Assembly (NCBI RefSeq): GCF_022751215.1
Contig: NZ_JAICDG010000002.1
Span: forward strand, 1-64,000
Direction: 5' to 3'
From: Actinomadura terrae
GTDB taxonomy: Bacteria > Actinomycetota > Actinomycetes > Streptosporangiales > Streptosporangiaceae
Length of the DNA stretch: 64,000 bases
A program made the position numbers and the translations under genes. Under the pieces are notes generated by a model. That model was not told the origin of the DNA. It saw only the letters and a list, made by a program, of their open reading frames with translations, and did not search any database. Positions 1 to 8,275 of the stretch are shown here, piece by piece; the stretch's first letter is position 1, and every line of letters starts with the position of its first letter.

Positions 1-70
1 GCCGAACTGCCGCATCGACAACCCCGTGAAGGTCGGCACCCAGACCCTGTCCTCAGCGTTGATCGCTTGA
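1..70 (+). other. possible 3' end of an upstream gene (uncertain)
   Basis: An open frame starting at base 2 runs to TGA at 68-70 and would give a short C-terminal tail ending VGTQTLSSALIA. The frame starting at base 1 is also open, to TAG at 121-123, and the minus strand is open from the window edge to base 105. None has recognisable family features in so short a stretch, so coding here cannot be decided. No insertion-sequence or integrase motif is visible. Confidence 0.2.
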
Positions 71-221
71 TCCACACCAAGATCATCGATCAAGATCCAC
101 AACCGTTACGGGACAGGCTCTAGTGGGAGGCGGCGGTGTGCACGGTCAATTTTGGCAGCGCCAGCGGATGCTGTGTGCTCGGTAATCGAATCTATTCGAG
201 GGGTGTTTTGAAAATTGACAT

Positions 222-250
222 TTGACAGCGATTAGCGTGAAAGTTACTCT
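222..250 (+). promoter_or_regulatory. candidate sigma70-type promoter of the DUF4360 gene
   Basis: A perfect -35 box TTGACA (222-227) is followed by a 17-base spacer and TACTCT (245-250), which fits TAnnnT. A second TTGACA lies at 215-220. Transcription would begin near 257, about 46 bases before the ATG at 303. A small inverted repeat TCGAAT/ATTCGA (186-199) sits upstream and could bind a regulator. The assignment rests on consensus only. Confidence 0.5.
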
Positions 251-302
251 TCGTTCAGTTTTTGGGTTCTGTGCATCGCCCCCCCTGGATGGGAGAAACT
301 GC

Positions 303-953
303 ATGCTTGTGTGGAGAGCTATTTCAGGTATGGCTGTTGTGGCGCTCGCCGCGATCGCGACGCCGATCATGCCGGCCGAGGCCAGCCCGCGTCTCGCGCT
401 CGGCCCAGATGGAGTCAAGCTCGGCATCGTATCCCTCAACGGTTCCGGGTGCCCTCCCGGCACCGTTCATGTAAGTCTCCGGGACAGCAAGGATGTCTTC
501 TCGATAATTTACTCTTCCTACGTCGCTTGGGCGGGCGGTTCGTCGCGCCCCATCGATGCGCGCAAGAATTGTCAGGTCCGATTGAAGGTGAACCTCTCGG
601 AGGGCTTCACCTACGCGGTTTCGCAGGTGAAACACAACGTCTACGCCGACCTGCAAGATGGTGTGAGCGCTCGACAGAAGGCTGCTCACTACTTCACCGG
701 CGCCGACCAGGCGCGCAGGGTCGCGTACGAGATAAAGGGCCCGTTCGCGAACGACTTCTTTTACACCGACACCACGCCGGCGGACGACCTGGCCTGGCGG
801 CCATGCGGTGAAGACCTCGACCTGCACATAGATACAGAGGTGCGGCTCGACAAGGGCGCCTCGCATTCGTCCGAAATCAGCTTTGTCAGCATGGACTCAC
901 TCAGTGATGGGCCCGTGACGACCTACCACTTCGCTTGGAAGAAGTGTCCATAA
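303..953 (+). CDS. secreted DUF4360-like protein
   Basis: The 216-residue product starts with a signal peptide (LVWR n-region, hydrophobic GMAVVALAAIA core, cleavage likely after AEA near residue 27). The mature part contains the GSGCPPGTV signature and four cysteines (GCPP, NCQ, PCGED, KKCP), the pattern of secreted DUF4360 proteins, which probably form disulfides; the family's function is unknown. The ATG at 303 is chosen over an upstream in-frame ATG (222) because GGGAGA at 291-296 is correctly spaced and the signal peptide begins there. The gene is monocistronic, with its own promoter and a terminator-like hairpin. Its base composition is less GC-rich than most of the window. Confidence 0.75.
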   Translation: MLVWRAISGMAVVALAAIATPIMPAEASPRLALGPDGVKLGIVSLNGSGCPPGTVHVSLRDSKDVFSIIYSSYVAWAGGSSRPIDARKNCQVRLKVNLSEGFTYAVSQVKHNVYADLQDGVSARQKAAHYFTGADQARRVAYEIKGPFANDFFYTDTTPADDLAWRPCGEDLDLHIDTEVRLDKGASHSSEISFVSMDSLSDGPVTTYHFAWKKCP

Positions 954-961
954 TCCAAGTC

Positions 962-1000
962 GGCGGTGCGGGGAGGGTGATGCGGCGCCTCCCCGCCGCC
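962..1000 (+). terminator. terminator-like hairpin after the DUF4360 gene
   Basis: GCGGGGAGG (968-976) pairs perfectly with CCTCCCCGC (988-996). The stem is extended by GGCG/CGCC (962-965 with 997-1000) across a two-base bulge. It starts nine bases after the stop codon. No T-tract follows, which is common in high-GC actinomycetes. Confidence 0.6.
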
Positions 1001-1318
1001 GGTCCGTGTTCGAACCCCGTCCCGTCACCCGGGGTGAGGACCAGTCTCCCGTTCTCTGGCTGGTCACCACGGACGGTCTACGAACGGAACGCAGCCTAAC
1101 AGCGGGGAAACATAGTCAGAAACATCTTCTGACTGGTGGGGGATGGGCCGGATCGTTCGTCAAACCGAAGGGAAGCGGGTTTTGCAAGGGCCGGCGGGCG
1201 TCCGGTCTGTGCCACTTGTGGGCGCGGCGAGCCATTGAGTCGGATGGTGATCCAAGGTACGTTCAAGCAGCAATAACTCTGTTATGGACCGATCCGATGC
1301 GTGGGGGGAGTGGCCACG
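1001..1318. promoter_or_regulatory. intergenic region with two small inverted repeats
   Basis: No gene is supported here. AGTCAGAA (1114-1121) and TTCTGACT (1127-1134) form a perfect 8-base inverted repeat with a 5-base spacer. ATAAC/GTTAT (1273-1285) is a second one, 34 bases before the next start codon. Either could be an operator for the oxidoreductase/PEP-utiliser pair downstream. No matching regulator gene is adjacent, so this is inference. Confidence 0.35.
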
Positions 1319-3139
1319 GTGAGTTTCCTGGCACCCCGAAGGGTAGTCGTCGTCGGAGCGGGTCTGGCAGGCACGGCCACCGCCATCCGCCTCTTGCAGT
1401 TCGCGCGTGAACCGTTGCAGGTCGTGCTGGTGGAGCGGCGGCCTGAATTCCGGAACGCCGGTGTGGCCTACCACCGGACGGGCAATCACTGGCAGCACGT
1501 CTTCAACATCCAGGCGGGACGCATGTCGATGTTCCGGGAGGACGTCGACGACTTCGTCGCGTGGGCCAATGAGGAGGCCGATCGCAGCGGGTGGCCTCCG
1601 GAATGGAGCGGGTTCACCTTTACCGAGTCCGGGCCCGCGCCTCGCCGGATCTACGGCGACTACCTCGCCGCCCGTCTCGCCGACGCCGTCCGCGAGGCGT
1701 CGGACGGCGTGACGCTGATCGAGGCCGACGGCGAGGTGGTCGACCTGGAGGTCGGCGACGGGCCGGTGGGTGTTGTCGTCGAGAACTGCTCGTTGCCCGG
1801 CGGGGTGGCAGGACGGACGACGCTGCAAGCCGATCACGTCGTCCTCGCGACGGGCCTGGAGGAGCGGGACCTTCCATTCGCGGCCGCTGTGCGAGACCAC
1901 CCTGCCTTCTTGCGGCACCCCTATTCAGAGGCGGGAATCGAGAAGATCCTCGGTGTTCGGCGGGACGCGGTCGTCGCCATCATCGGCACGCTGCTGAGCG
2001 CCTACGACTCGGCTTCCCTTCTGTTGCGGCGGGGCCACACCGGGAAGATTCACATGGTCTCGCGTTCGGGGTTGACGCTTCGCACCTATCCTTCGGACCA
2101 CCGGCATCATGTGCTCAACCTTCCGGCTCCACGCCTGGGCGCGGACACCTACGAGGGGCGTGACGAACTCGTCCGGCGTTTCAGGGACGAATGGGAGCGG
2201 GCGTGCGCCATCGTCACCCGGGAGCATCCCGACGTGGCCCCCGCTGTCATGACCGAACGGGTCACCAAGTCGTGGGAGCCCTTTCTGCCCGCGGTGCTGG
2301 AGCGGATTCCCTCGTCCGACCTGCGGGCGCTTCTTGACGCCTACGGAAGCCTGATGGCCACGTTGCGGGTGAGCGCTGTCGCTTACACGACCGGGATCGT
2401 TGACGCGGCGATCGCGGACGGTAGCCAGCTCGCCGTCACCGCGGGGAAGGTCGACGGGATCGTCGGCACCGAGAACGGCACGCTGAAACTGACGGTGTCG
2501 CGGCCCGATGGTCCCCAGACGATCGAAGCGGATCTCGTGATTTCGAATTTCGGGCGGGAACCGGACTACGAACGGGTCGGCTCGGCGCTCTGGACGAACC
2601 TGCTGCGGAACGGGATCGCCGCCCAACATCGGCGGACCGGACGCGGCGTCGAGGTGGACGGAAGCGGCTTCCTCCTCGGGCCGAACGGTGTCCGCTCCGG
2701 TCAGATCTCCGTGGTCGGCACTCCGCGGGAGGGCGACGAGATCATCCGGTACGGACGGGTGGGCGCGTTCGCGTTCAACCTCGCCGCGATCAAGAACCAT
2801 TCGGTGGGCGTCGCCGCGACGGTGCTGCACCATCTCGAATCCTGCTATGACGAGAAGGCCGACGTCGCGGTGCCGACCGAGGCCGAGGCGTTCGACCGAG
2901 CGGTCATGCTCGACGTGCACCGGATGGCCGCTCGGAGCCGGCACCGTCGGGAGGCCCTGGCGGCATCGTTCGAAGAGAGTCTCGGGGCCGTCCGCAAGGC
3001 CCTCACGACTCCGATGAGCGACCGTGCGCTGCGGTTCGCCGTGAACAGGGCGGCGATGACGAAGCTGAACGACCTGTCCGTGACGCCACGGGAACTGCGT
3101 CACCTGCTCGGGCTCGATGTGCCCTCGGGGTCGGATTAG
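1319..3139 (+). CDS. FAD/NAD(P)-binding oxidoreductase (YdhS/NAD_binding_9-like)
   Basis: The 606-residue protein opens with a Rossmann dinucleotide motif, VVVVGAGLAGTATAIRL (about residues 9-25), followed by an acidic strand end (LVERRP) that binds the FAD ribose. Motifs GVAYHRTG and FNIQAGRMSMF, a second nucleotide-binding stretch (VAIIGTLLSAYDSA) and a late ISNFGREPDYE match the COG4529/YdhS-like family of uncharacterised flavoproteins. The last 120 residues are helical and charged. GTG at 1319 is chosen over GTG at 1301 or 1310 because the G-rich GGGGAG (1305-1310) then lies eight bases upstream. It is followed, 143 bases later, by a PEP-utilising protein on the same strand. Substrate unknown. 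Confidence 0.7.
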   Translation: MSFLAPRRVVVVGAGLAGTATAIRLLQFAREPLQVVLVERRPEFRNAGVAYHRTGNHWQHVFNIQAGRMSMFREDVDDFVAWANEEADRSGWPPEWSGFTFTESGPAPRRIYGDYLAARLADAVREASDGVTLIEADGEVVDLEVGDGPVGVVVENCSLPGGVAGRTTLQADHVVLATGLEERDLPFAAAVRDHPAFLRHPYSEAGIEKILGVRRDAVVAIIGTLLSAYDSASLLLRRGHTGKIHMVSRSGLTLRTYPSDHRHHVLNLPAPRLGADTYEGRDELVRRFRDEWERACAIVTREHPDVAPAVMTERVTKSWEPFLPAVLERIPSSDLRALLDAYGSLMATLRVSAVAYTTGIVDAAIADGSQLAVTAGKVDGIVGTENGTLKLTVSRPDGPQTIEADLVISNFGREPDYERVGSALWTNLLRNGIAAQHRRTGRGVEVDGSGFLLGPNGVRSGQISVVGTPREGDEIIRYGRVGAFAFNLAAIKNHSVGVAATVLHHLESCYDEKADVAVPTEAEAFDRAVMLDVHRMAARSRHRREALAASFEESLGAVRKALTTPMSDRALRFAVNRAAMTKLNDLSVTPRELRHLLGLDVPSGSD

Positions 3140-3282
3140 CGGGAAAGCCGCCTGGGCATTCGAGAAGGTGCGCGGCGGCCCCGGCGGCTGCCAGCATCCA
3201 AGCATGCTCTGCTCGGATGAGGCGCGTCGAGCCGTGGGCGCTCCCTGGGCGGGCCGACCCGGAGTCGGTGGAGAGGACACTC

Positions 3283-4500
3283 GTGAGCCCTCGCGAAGTA
3301 CCAGGGGTTTTGCTCGTCGGTTCGCATCATCGTCACGTTCATGGGCCGTGTAATCGCAGTGCGGAGCCGGTTGAGGGCGCCATCCTGGTCGTCGACAGGC
3401 TCGGCCCGGAACTCTATGACGCCATTGTCGTCAGCGCGGGGGTGATCTGCGCGAGAGGCGGGCGGACCGGTCATATGCAGTCGCTCTGCCGCTCGCGTGG
3501 AATTCCCGTGCTGCGGATCGATCTGGCGGAGCTGGACGCGCTCACCGGCGAGGCCACCATCGTGCTCGATCGCGAGTCGGTCGTTCTCGGTAAGGCCGAA
3601 CTCGCGGCGCCGTCGGCGGAGGTCGCGGCTGCCACCTTCGAGGACATCGAATCGATCTGCGTGGTCATCGCGGATGCCACCGACATCCGCTCGACGAACG
3701 CCCTCGTCCCGCGGGTCGAGCGGGCCGACTCCTACTTCATCCGCGAGGAGTTCGTGTGCTTCGCGGCGGGGCTGAGCCCGATCGACGCGCTTCGGGCGGG
3801 GAGGCGCGAGGCCGAGCGCTACGGTGCCGCCATCGCCGCGGAACTGTGCTCGATGGTGGACGAACTCCTCCCCGGCCAGCGCGTGATCATGAGGCTGCTC
3901 GACCTTCGCTCGGACGACGCCGCCCAGATCACGACCGACATGCACGTGGTCGACGAACCGAATCCGGAGCTCGGCCTGCATGGCGCCAGATGGCTGCTCA
4001 ACGAGCCTCACTACGCCGACGCCTTTCGGGCGCTTCGCGCTCATGCGCTGGAACGCCTCGGCGCCGACGCCGACCGTTTGAGCTTCGCGGTTCCGTTCAT
4101 CAACGACCGGGACGAGTTCGTGCGGCTGAGGAAGAACCTAGGCCTGGGGGACGAGACGCCGCTCGGCGTCTTCGTCGAAACACCGGCCGCCGTGCACTCG
4201 GCGGTCGATTTCTGCGCGTCGGGGGCGGGCGAGTTGTTCGTCGGCACCAAGGATCTGATCCAGTTCTATCTCGCCGCCGACCGGGGCAACCACCTGGTCT
4301 CCTCCATTTACCAGACCAGGCACCCGGCCGTCCTGGCCGCGCTGCGGCAGGCCGTCGAGGCCGGACGCGACGCCGGTGTTCCGGTGCACGTGTTCGCGCT
4401 GGGCGCCGATCTGGACCACTACGTCCAGCATCTTCCGACGCGAACGCTGATGATGTGCACCGCCGAACTCCAGCAGCTCGCCAGGAGGTCGGCGGCCTAG
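3283..4500 (+). CDS. PEP-utilising enzyme, PTS enzyme-I-like, lacking the HPr-binding domain
   Basis: The 405-residue protein has a swivelling phosphohistidine domain (GGRTGHMQSL, His64) followed by an enzyme-I/PPDK-type PEP-binding barrel: RLLDLRSDD, NPELGLHGAR, VETPA, GTKDLIQFYLAADRGN. Several enzyme-I active-site positions differ: GTND is GTKD, the first Arg of NPxLGxRxxR is His, and the C-terminal catalytic Cys (MCGE in enzyme I) is absent (VHVFALG). No N-terminal HPr-binding domain or ATP-grasp domain is present, so it is neither a complete PtsI nor a PEP synthase. The phosphoacceptor is unknown. GTG at 3283 has GAGAGG (3271-3276) six bases upstream. It probably works with the flavoprotein before it. 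Confidence 0.7.
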   Translation: MSPREVPGVLLVGSHHRHVHGPCNRSAEPVEGAILVVDRLGPELYDAIVVSAGVICARGGRTGHMQSLCRSRGIPVLRIDLAELDALTGEATIVLDRESVVLGKAELAAPSAEVAAATFEDIESICVVIADATDIRSTNALVPRVERADSYFIREEFVCFAAGLSPIDALRAGRREAERYGAAIAAELCSMVDELLPGQRVIMRLLDLRSDDAAQITTDMHVVDEPNPELGLHGARWLLNEPHYADAFRALRAHALERLGADADRLSFAVPFINDRDEFVRLRKNLGLGDETPLGVFVETPAAVHSAVDFCASGAGELFVGTKDLIQFYLAADRGNHLVSSIYQTRHPAVLAALRQAVEAGRDAGVPVHVFALGADLDHYVQHLPTRTLMMCTAELQQLARRSAA

Positions 4501-4540
4501 GTTCCCCATGCTGCCGGTTGCCGGGAAGATAGGGAGAAGA

Positions 4541-4566
4541 TATCTTGGAATGAGCGTTCCAAGATA
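4541..4566. promoter_or_regulatory. TetR-type operator: perfect 10-base inverted repeat
   Basis: TATCTTGGAA (4541-4550) and TTCCAAGATA (4557-4566) are perfect inverted repeats around TGAGCG. The site lies 14 bases before the TetR-family start codon. This is the usual geometry of an autoregulatory TetR operator, so the regulator probably controls itself and the cotranscribed decarboxylase-family gene. Confidence 0.75.
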
Positions 4567-4579
4567 GCTGCGAGGGGCC

Positions 4580-5188
4580 ATGCCGGACGTCAAGCACTTC
4601 GATCCCGACCGGGTGTTGGACGAGGTGGTGGAGCTGTTCTGGCGGCGCGGCGCGTCCTCGACCGGGGTCGGCGAGGTCGTGGCCGTGACGGGGCTCAGCC
4701 GCTCCAGCCTGTACGCCACGTTCGGCGGCAAAGGCGAGCTGTATCTGGCGGCACTGCGCCGGTATGTCGACCAGCGGTCCCGTCCCGTGCTGGACGCCCT
4801 CGCCTCCGGCGATCGGGGGCTGCCGGTCATCGCCGAATTCTTCGACCGGCTGATCCGGGCCCGCTGTGAGGGGCCGCAGGCCCGCTGGGGCTGCATGGTG
4901 TCCAACGCCCATGCCGACCCGGTCGTGGACGCCGATGTGCGGCAAGTCTTGGACGACCATCACGAGCGATTGCGCTCGTCCATGCGCGCCGCCCTCGAAA
5001 GCGCCCGATCGCGCGGGCAACTGCGGCCCGGCCTGGAAGTCGAGGCCACCGCGGAAATGCTGGCACTGCTGGCCTATGGAGTGAACCTGCGGTCGCGGGC
5101 CGGGGCCCCGGCGGCCGACCTGCGTGCGACCGTCGCCGCGCTACTGGAGACCTTGTCCGCGTCCGGAACCCCTGCGAAGGAGAAGTGA
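4580..5188 (+). CDS. TetR/AcrR family transcriptional regulator
   Basis: The 202-residue protein has an N-terminal TetR helix-turn-helix (about residues 10-55): VLDEVVELFWRRGASSTGV, then VTGLSRSSLYATFGGKGELY, the strongly conserved recognition helix and following turn. The C-terminal two thirds is the all-helical ligand-binding and dimerisation domain, with GCMVSNA typical of the YcdC/AcuR-like C-terminal family. GAGGGG lies only about two bases before the ATG, so translation initiation may be weak or leaderless. The perfect palindrome at 4541-4566 is the likely binding site. Its stop codon lies just before the start of the next gene, making a two-gene operon. The inducer cannot be read from sequence. 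Confidence 0.9.
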   Translation: MPDVKHFDPDRVLDEVVELFWRRGASSTGVGEVVAVTGLSRSSLYATFGGKGELYLAALRRYVDQRSRPVLDALASGDRGLPVIAEFFDRLIRARCEGPQARWGCMVSNAHADPVVDADVRQVLDDHHERLRSSMRAALESARSRGQLRPGLEVEATAEMLALLAYGVNLRSRAGAPAADLRATVAALLETLSASGTPAKEK

Positions 5189-5190
5189 AG

Positions 5191-5742
5191 ATGGCCGAGT
5201 TCACCGTCTATGACGAGACCACCGCCCCCGAGGCGTCCCGCCCCTATCTGGAGGCGGCCAAGAAGCGGATGGGATTCGTCACCACCCTCAACGGCGTGAT
5301 GGGCGAGTCGCCCGAGCTGCTGGCGGGTTACAACGCGCTGGCGGAGCTGTTCGGAAAGTCCTCGCTCCCGGCGCACGCCAAGCAGGTGGTGCTGCTCACC
5401 ATCAGCGTGGAGAACGGCTGCGAGTACTGCGTCGCCGCCCATTCCACGATGGCCTTGCGCTCGAAGATGCCGTCCGAGACGGTGGAGGCACTGCGCGCGG
5501 GCAAGCAGCTGGACGACCCCGAGTTGGAGGCCGCGCGCCGTTTCACCCGACTCGTGGTCGCCGACCGCGGCTCGGTGGACGACGCCGAGGTGCGGGCATT
5601 CCTGGACGCCGGTTACACCCGCCGCCACGTCATGGACGTCATCCTCGGCGTGGGAATGAAGACGCTTTCCAACTACACCAACCACATCGCCCACACTCCG
5701 CTGGACGACGCCTGGCAGGACCAGGCCTGGACCCGTTCCTGA
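5191..5742 (+). CDS. carboxymuconolactone decarboxylase / AhpD-like protein
   Basis: The 183-residue protein carries the AhpD/CMD redox signature CEYCVAAHS: two cysteines separated by two residues with a following His that act in peroxide reduction or proton relay in this family. The surrounding helices (HAKQVVLLTISVENG before, RRFTRLVVADRG after) fit the all-alpha CMD fold, and the length is typical of alkylhydroperoxidase-like family members. ATG at 5191 is preferred over GTG at 5185 because AAGGAG (5177-5182) is eight bases upstream. It is transcribed with the TetR gene and probably protects against an electrophile or peroxide sensed by it. The true substrate is unknown. Confidence 0.85.
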   Translation: MAEFTVYDETTAPEASRPYLEAAKKRMGFVTTLNGVMGESPELLAGYNALAELFGKSSLPAHAKQVVLLTISVENGCEYCVAAHSTMALRSKMPSETVEALRAGKQLDDPELEAARRFTRLVVADRGSVDDAEVRAFLDAGYTRRHVMDVILGVGMKTLSNYTNHIAHTPLDDAWQDQAWTRS

Positions 5743-5772
5743 CCCCATCACCGCCCCCCGAGTCGTGGCCAC

Positions 5773-6459
5773 CTAGAAAAGTTGGCCGGTCGGTGCGGTG
5801 GCCGCGTCCGGGCGTGGCGACGGAGTGTTCCCCAAGTAGCGCAGGACGGCGGCGACGCGGCGGTCCGCGCGGTCGGTGGGGGCCAGGTCGAGTTTCGCGA
5901 AGATGTTGCGGATGTGCTTGTGGACGGCGCCCTCGGTGACGGAGAGGGTCTCGGCGATCGCGGTGTTGCCGAGCCCTTCCGCCATGAGGGAGAGGACGTC
6001 GAGTTCCCGAGGGCTCAAACGTTCCAAGGCCGCGTCGCGGCGCAGGAGTTGTGCGACGACATCGGGGTCGATGGCCGTTCCGCCGTCGGCCACGCGGTGC
6101 AACGCGTCCAGGAAATGGTCGACGCGGCCGACCCTTTCCTTGAGGAGGTAGCCAAGCCTGGCGGTGCCGCCGGAAAGGAGTTCGGTGGCGAATGCCTGCT
6201 CGACATGGGCGGAAAGGACGAGGACGGCGAGTTCCGGACGGCGGCGGCGCGCCTCGACGGCCGCGACGATGCCCTCGTCGGTGTGCGTCGGCGGCATCCG
6301 GACGTCGACGATCGCGACATCGGGGGCATGGGCGTCGACGGCGGTCAGGAACTCGGCGGGGTGGTCGGCCGTCGCGACCACGTCCAGGGACTCCGCGCGC
6401 AGCAGGAGGGCGAGCCCCTCGCGCAGGAGCGGGTCGTCCTCGGCGATCACGATCCGCAT
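5773..6459 (-). CDS. LuxR/NarL-family response regulator
   Basis: The 228-residue protein has a receiver domain with the acidic pocket (EDD, residues 7-9), the phosphoacceptor Asp52 in VDVRMPP and the conserved Lys in GYLLKERV. A GerE/LuxR helix-turn-helix follows (LSPRELDVLSLMAEGL, then NTAIAETLSVTEGAVHKHI) near residues 146-200. The upstream histidine kinase gene overlaps its start by 13 bases, so the two form a translationally coupled two-component system in kinase-regulator order. It is convergent with the CMD gene, with only 30 bases between stops and no obvious terminator. Target genes cannot be inferred. Confidence 0.93.
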   Translation of the reverse strand: MRIVIAEDDPLLREGLALLLRAESLDVVATADHPAEFLTAVDAHAPDVAIVDVRMPPTHTDEGIVAAVEARRRRPELAVLVLSAHVEQAFATELLSGGTARLGYLLKERVGRVDHFLDALHRVADGGTAIDPDVVAQLLRRDAALERLSPRELDVLSLMAEGLGNTAIAETLSVTEGAVHKHIRNIFAKLDLAPTDRADRRVAAVLRYLGNTPSPRPDAATAPTGQLF

Positions 6460-7718
6460 GGCAGCTCCGCTTCGAGGGTGGTCGGCCCGCCGGGCGGGCT
6501 GGTCACGGTGAGAAGGCCGTCCAGGGCCTGGACGCGGTGGCGGATGCCCGCGAGGCCGGAGCCGCGGGTCTCGTCGGCGCCGCCCGCGCCGTCGTCGCCG
6601 ATCCACAGCAGTAACCGGTCGCGGTGGCGGCGGACGGTGACGGCGGCCCGCCGCGCGCCGCTGTGCCGGGAGATGTTCGTGAGCGCCTCGGCGACGACGA
6701 AATAGGTGGTGGCCTCGACGGACGCGGCGCACCGCCCGGGGACGTCGACGCTCAGCCGGCAGGGGACGGCGCAGGTCGCGACGAGCCCGGCGAGCGCTCC
6801 GGCGAGGCCCCGGTCGTCCAGGACGGGCGGGAGGATGCCGCGCACGACCTCGCGGAGTTCGGCGAGGGCCTGTTCGGAGGCGTTCTGCGCGCGGTCGAGG
6901 AGCGCCGCCGCGCCGGACGGATCGCGGGCCAGCGCGCGGCGCGTCGCGCCGAGCATGACGGTCACGGCGACGAGCCGGTTCTGCGTGCCGTCGTGCAGCG
7001 AGCGTTCGATGCGCCGCAGTTCGGTCGCGTGGGCGTCCAGCGCCGCGGCGCGGGTGGCGGACAGCCGCGCCACGCGCAGGGACAGGTCGGTGAGCGGGAC
7101 GGGGGCGAGGAGCCGCCGTCCCGACCAGGCCTGCGCGCGGGCCAGGGCGGGGGCGAGGGCCATGAACGCGACGGCCCAGCCGATGCCCGTGAGGGGTGCG
7201 ACGAGCGCGTCGGCGAAGCCGTGCACGTCCCAGAACTCGGGCGAGCGCTCGGACGCGTCGCCCGGGACGGCCCACCAGTACAGCGGGTAGGCGAGGTCGC
7301 GCACGACGTAGTAGGGGACCGGTGCGCCGGCGAGCCCGACGGCCATCCCGAACGTGGAGTGGGTGATCAGCCAGGCCAGCTCCCGCCGGACGGACGGGTC
7401 GGCCGCGGCGGCGCGGACCCCGGCGGGCGCCGGGCTCGGGTCGATCATCTCCGGGCCGCAGCGGGAGAGCCGCGCGCGCTCGCGGTCGGCGACGAAGCGG
7501 AGCCCGCGCAGCGCGACGTACTTGAGGAACTTTCCGATCCCGAGCGCGGACGCGAGCGCGGCGACGGCCACCACGACCAGGACGATCATCGCCAGGATGG
7601 CCGTGCCGAGCCCGCCGACGAGCTGGTCGAGCGCGTCCAGCGCGCGGCGGGCACGGGAGAGGAACCGCTCCCTGACCTCCCCTCTCGCCCTGGTCCGCTC
7701 AAAATGCTCAGCCGGCAT
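6447..7718 (-). CDS. NarL-type sensor histidine kinase (HisKA_3)
   Basis: The 423-residue membrane kinase starts with a charged segment, then a transmembrane helix (about residues 36-60, LGTAILAMIVLVVVAVAAL). Further hydrophobic segments follow (HSTFGMAVGLAG, YPLYWWAVPG, IGWAVAFMALAPAL), matching the putative-sensor architecture common in actinobacteria. The dimerisation box is SLHDGTQNRLVAVTVMLG with phosphoacceptor His242. The HATPase domain has the N box (EALTNISRHS) and G boxes (GDDGAGG, GSGLAGI). The ATG at 7718 is preceded by GGGGGG at a suitable distance; an extension to 7949 would be non-coding in character. It phosphorylates the regulator encoded just downstream. The stimulus is unknown. 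Confidence 0.9.
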   Translation of the reverse strand: MPAEHFERTRARGEVRERFLSRARRALDALDQLVGGLGTAILAMIVLVVVAVAALASALGIGKFLKYVALRGLRFVADRERARLSRCGPEMIDPSPAPAGVRAAAADPSVRRELAWLITHSTFGMAVGLAGAPVPYYVVRDLAYPLYWWAVPGDASERSPEFWDVHGFADALVAPLTGIGWAVAFMALAPALARAQAWSGRRLLAPVPLTDLSLRVARLSATRAAALDAHATELRRIERSLHDGTQNRLVAVTVMLGATRRALARDPSGAAALLDRAQNASEQALAELREVVRGILPPVLDDRGLAGALAGLVATCAVPCRLSVDVPGRCAASVEATTYFVVAEALTNISRHSGARRAAVTVRRHRDRLLLWIGDDGAGGADETRGSGLAGIRHRVQALDGLLTVTSPPGGPTTLEAELPCGS

Positions 7719-8275
7719 TCGCAACCCCCCCGAGTCGGAGGCGACATGAGGCCGCCGTACCTTTCGCAGAATAACTTCCGCGAAGAACGGAGGGCTGTAC
7801 GGCGGATGACGTCCGCGCCGAGGCCGTTCCGGGTGACAACGGCGGCCGCGCTCCTTTGCTGATGACCAGCGCAATCGCGGCCTTGCGGCGCACTGATGAT
7901 CACCGGGAACCGGGTCCGGATCGCGCGGACGTAGGCTCCGCTTTGGCACTGATCGTCCGCTATCCCGATAGCCGGCGCCGTAGCCGACCGCTGCCGGTCA
8001 CGGCTCGGGGGTTTCGCCATACTGATCTTGGGTATGTTGCAGCGGCCGACCATTCCCATTCCCTTCCTTCTTTGGAAGGGAATGGTCACACAGCGCAGCC
8101 GAAATGGCTCCGCGGGGTCGCGCGCGTGCGCATTTCAGGCGATTTCATGCGGGCTGGGCTCCCCCGCGTGCCGCCGGAGCCTTTCGCGGGCGGTGTGCGA
8201 CGTGGACTCACCCGGTCAACGGTCCGAAGCGTTTCAGAGTGTTCCCCATCGTTTCGTATGTGCTGTGAAGTGGTC
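7719..8275. promoter_or_regulatory. 557-base intergenic region with a strong hairpin at 8056-8085
   Basis: No gene is supported. CCATTCCCTTCC (8056-8067) pairs perfectly over 12 bases with GGAAGGGAATGG (8074-8085) around a TTCTTT loop. An alternative pairing uses GACCATTCCC (8048-8057) with GGGAATGGTC (8078-8087). The two structures are mutually exclusive. The hairpin could terminate lysE-side transcription or act in the leader of the kinase operon. Possible frames here look like random translation. Confidence 0.5.

Noticed and set aside
1000..1030. tRNA-like T-loop GTTCGAACCCC
   Set aside because: The flanking bases do not form a T-stem, and no acceptor, D or anticodon arms are present.
3283..4500. 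PTS enzyme I (ptsI)
   Set aside because: It lacks the HPr-binding domain, the catalytic Cys and the GTND Asn, and no HPr or PTS gene is nearby.
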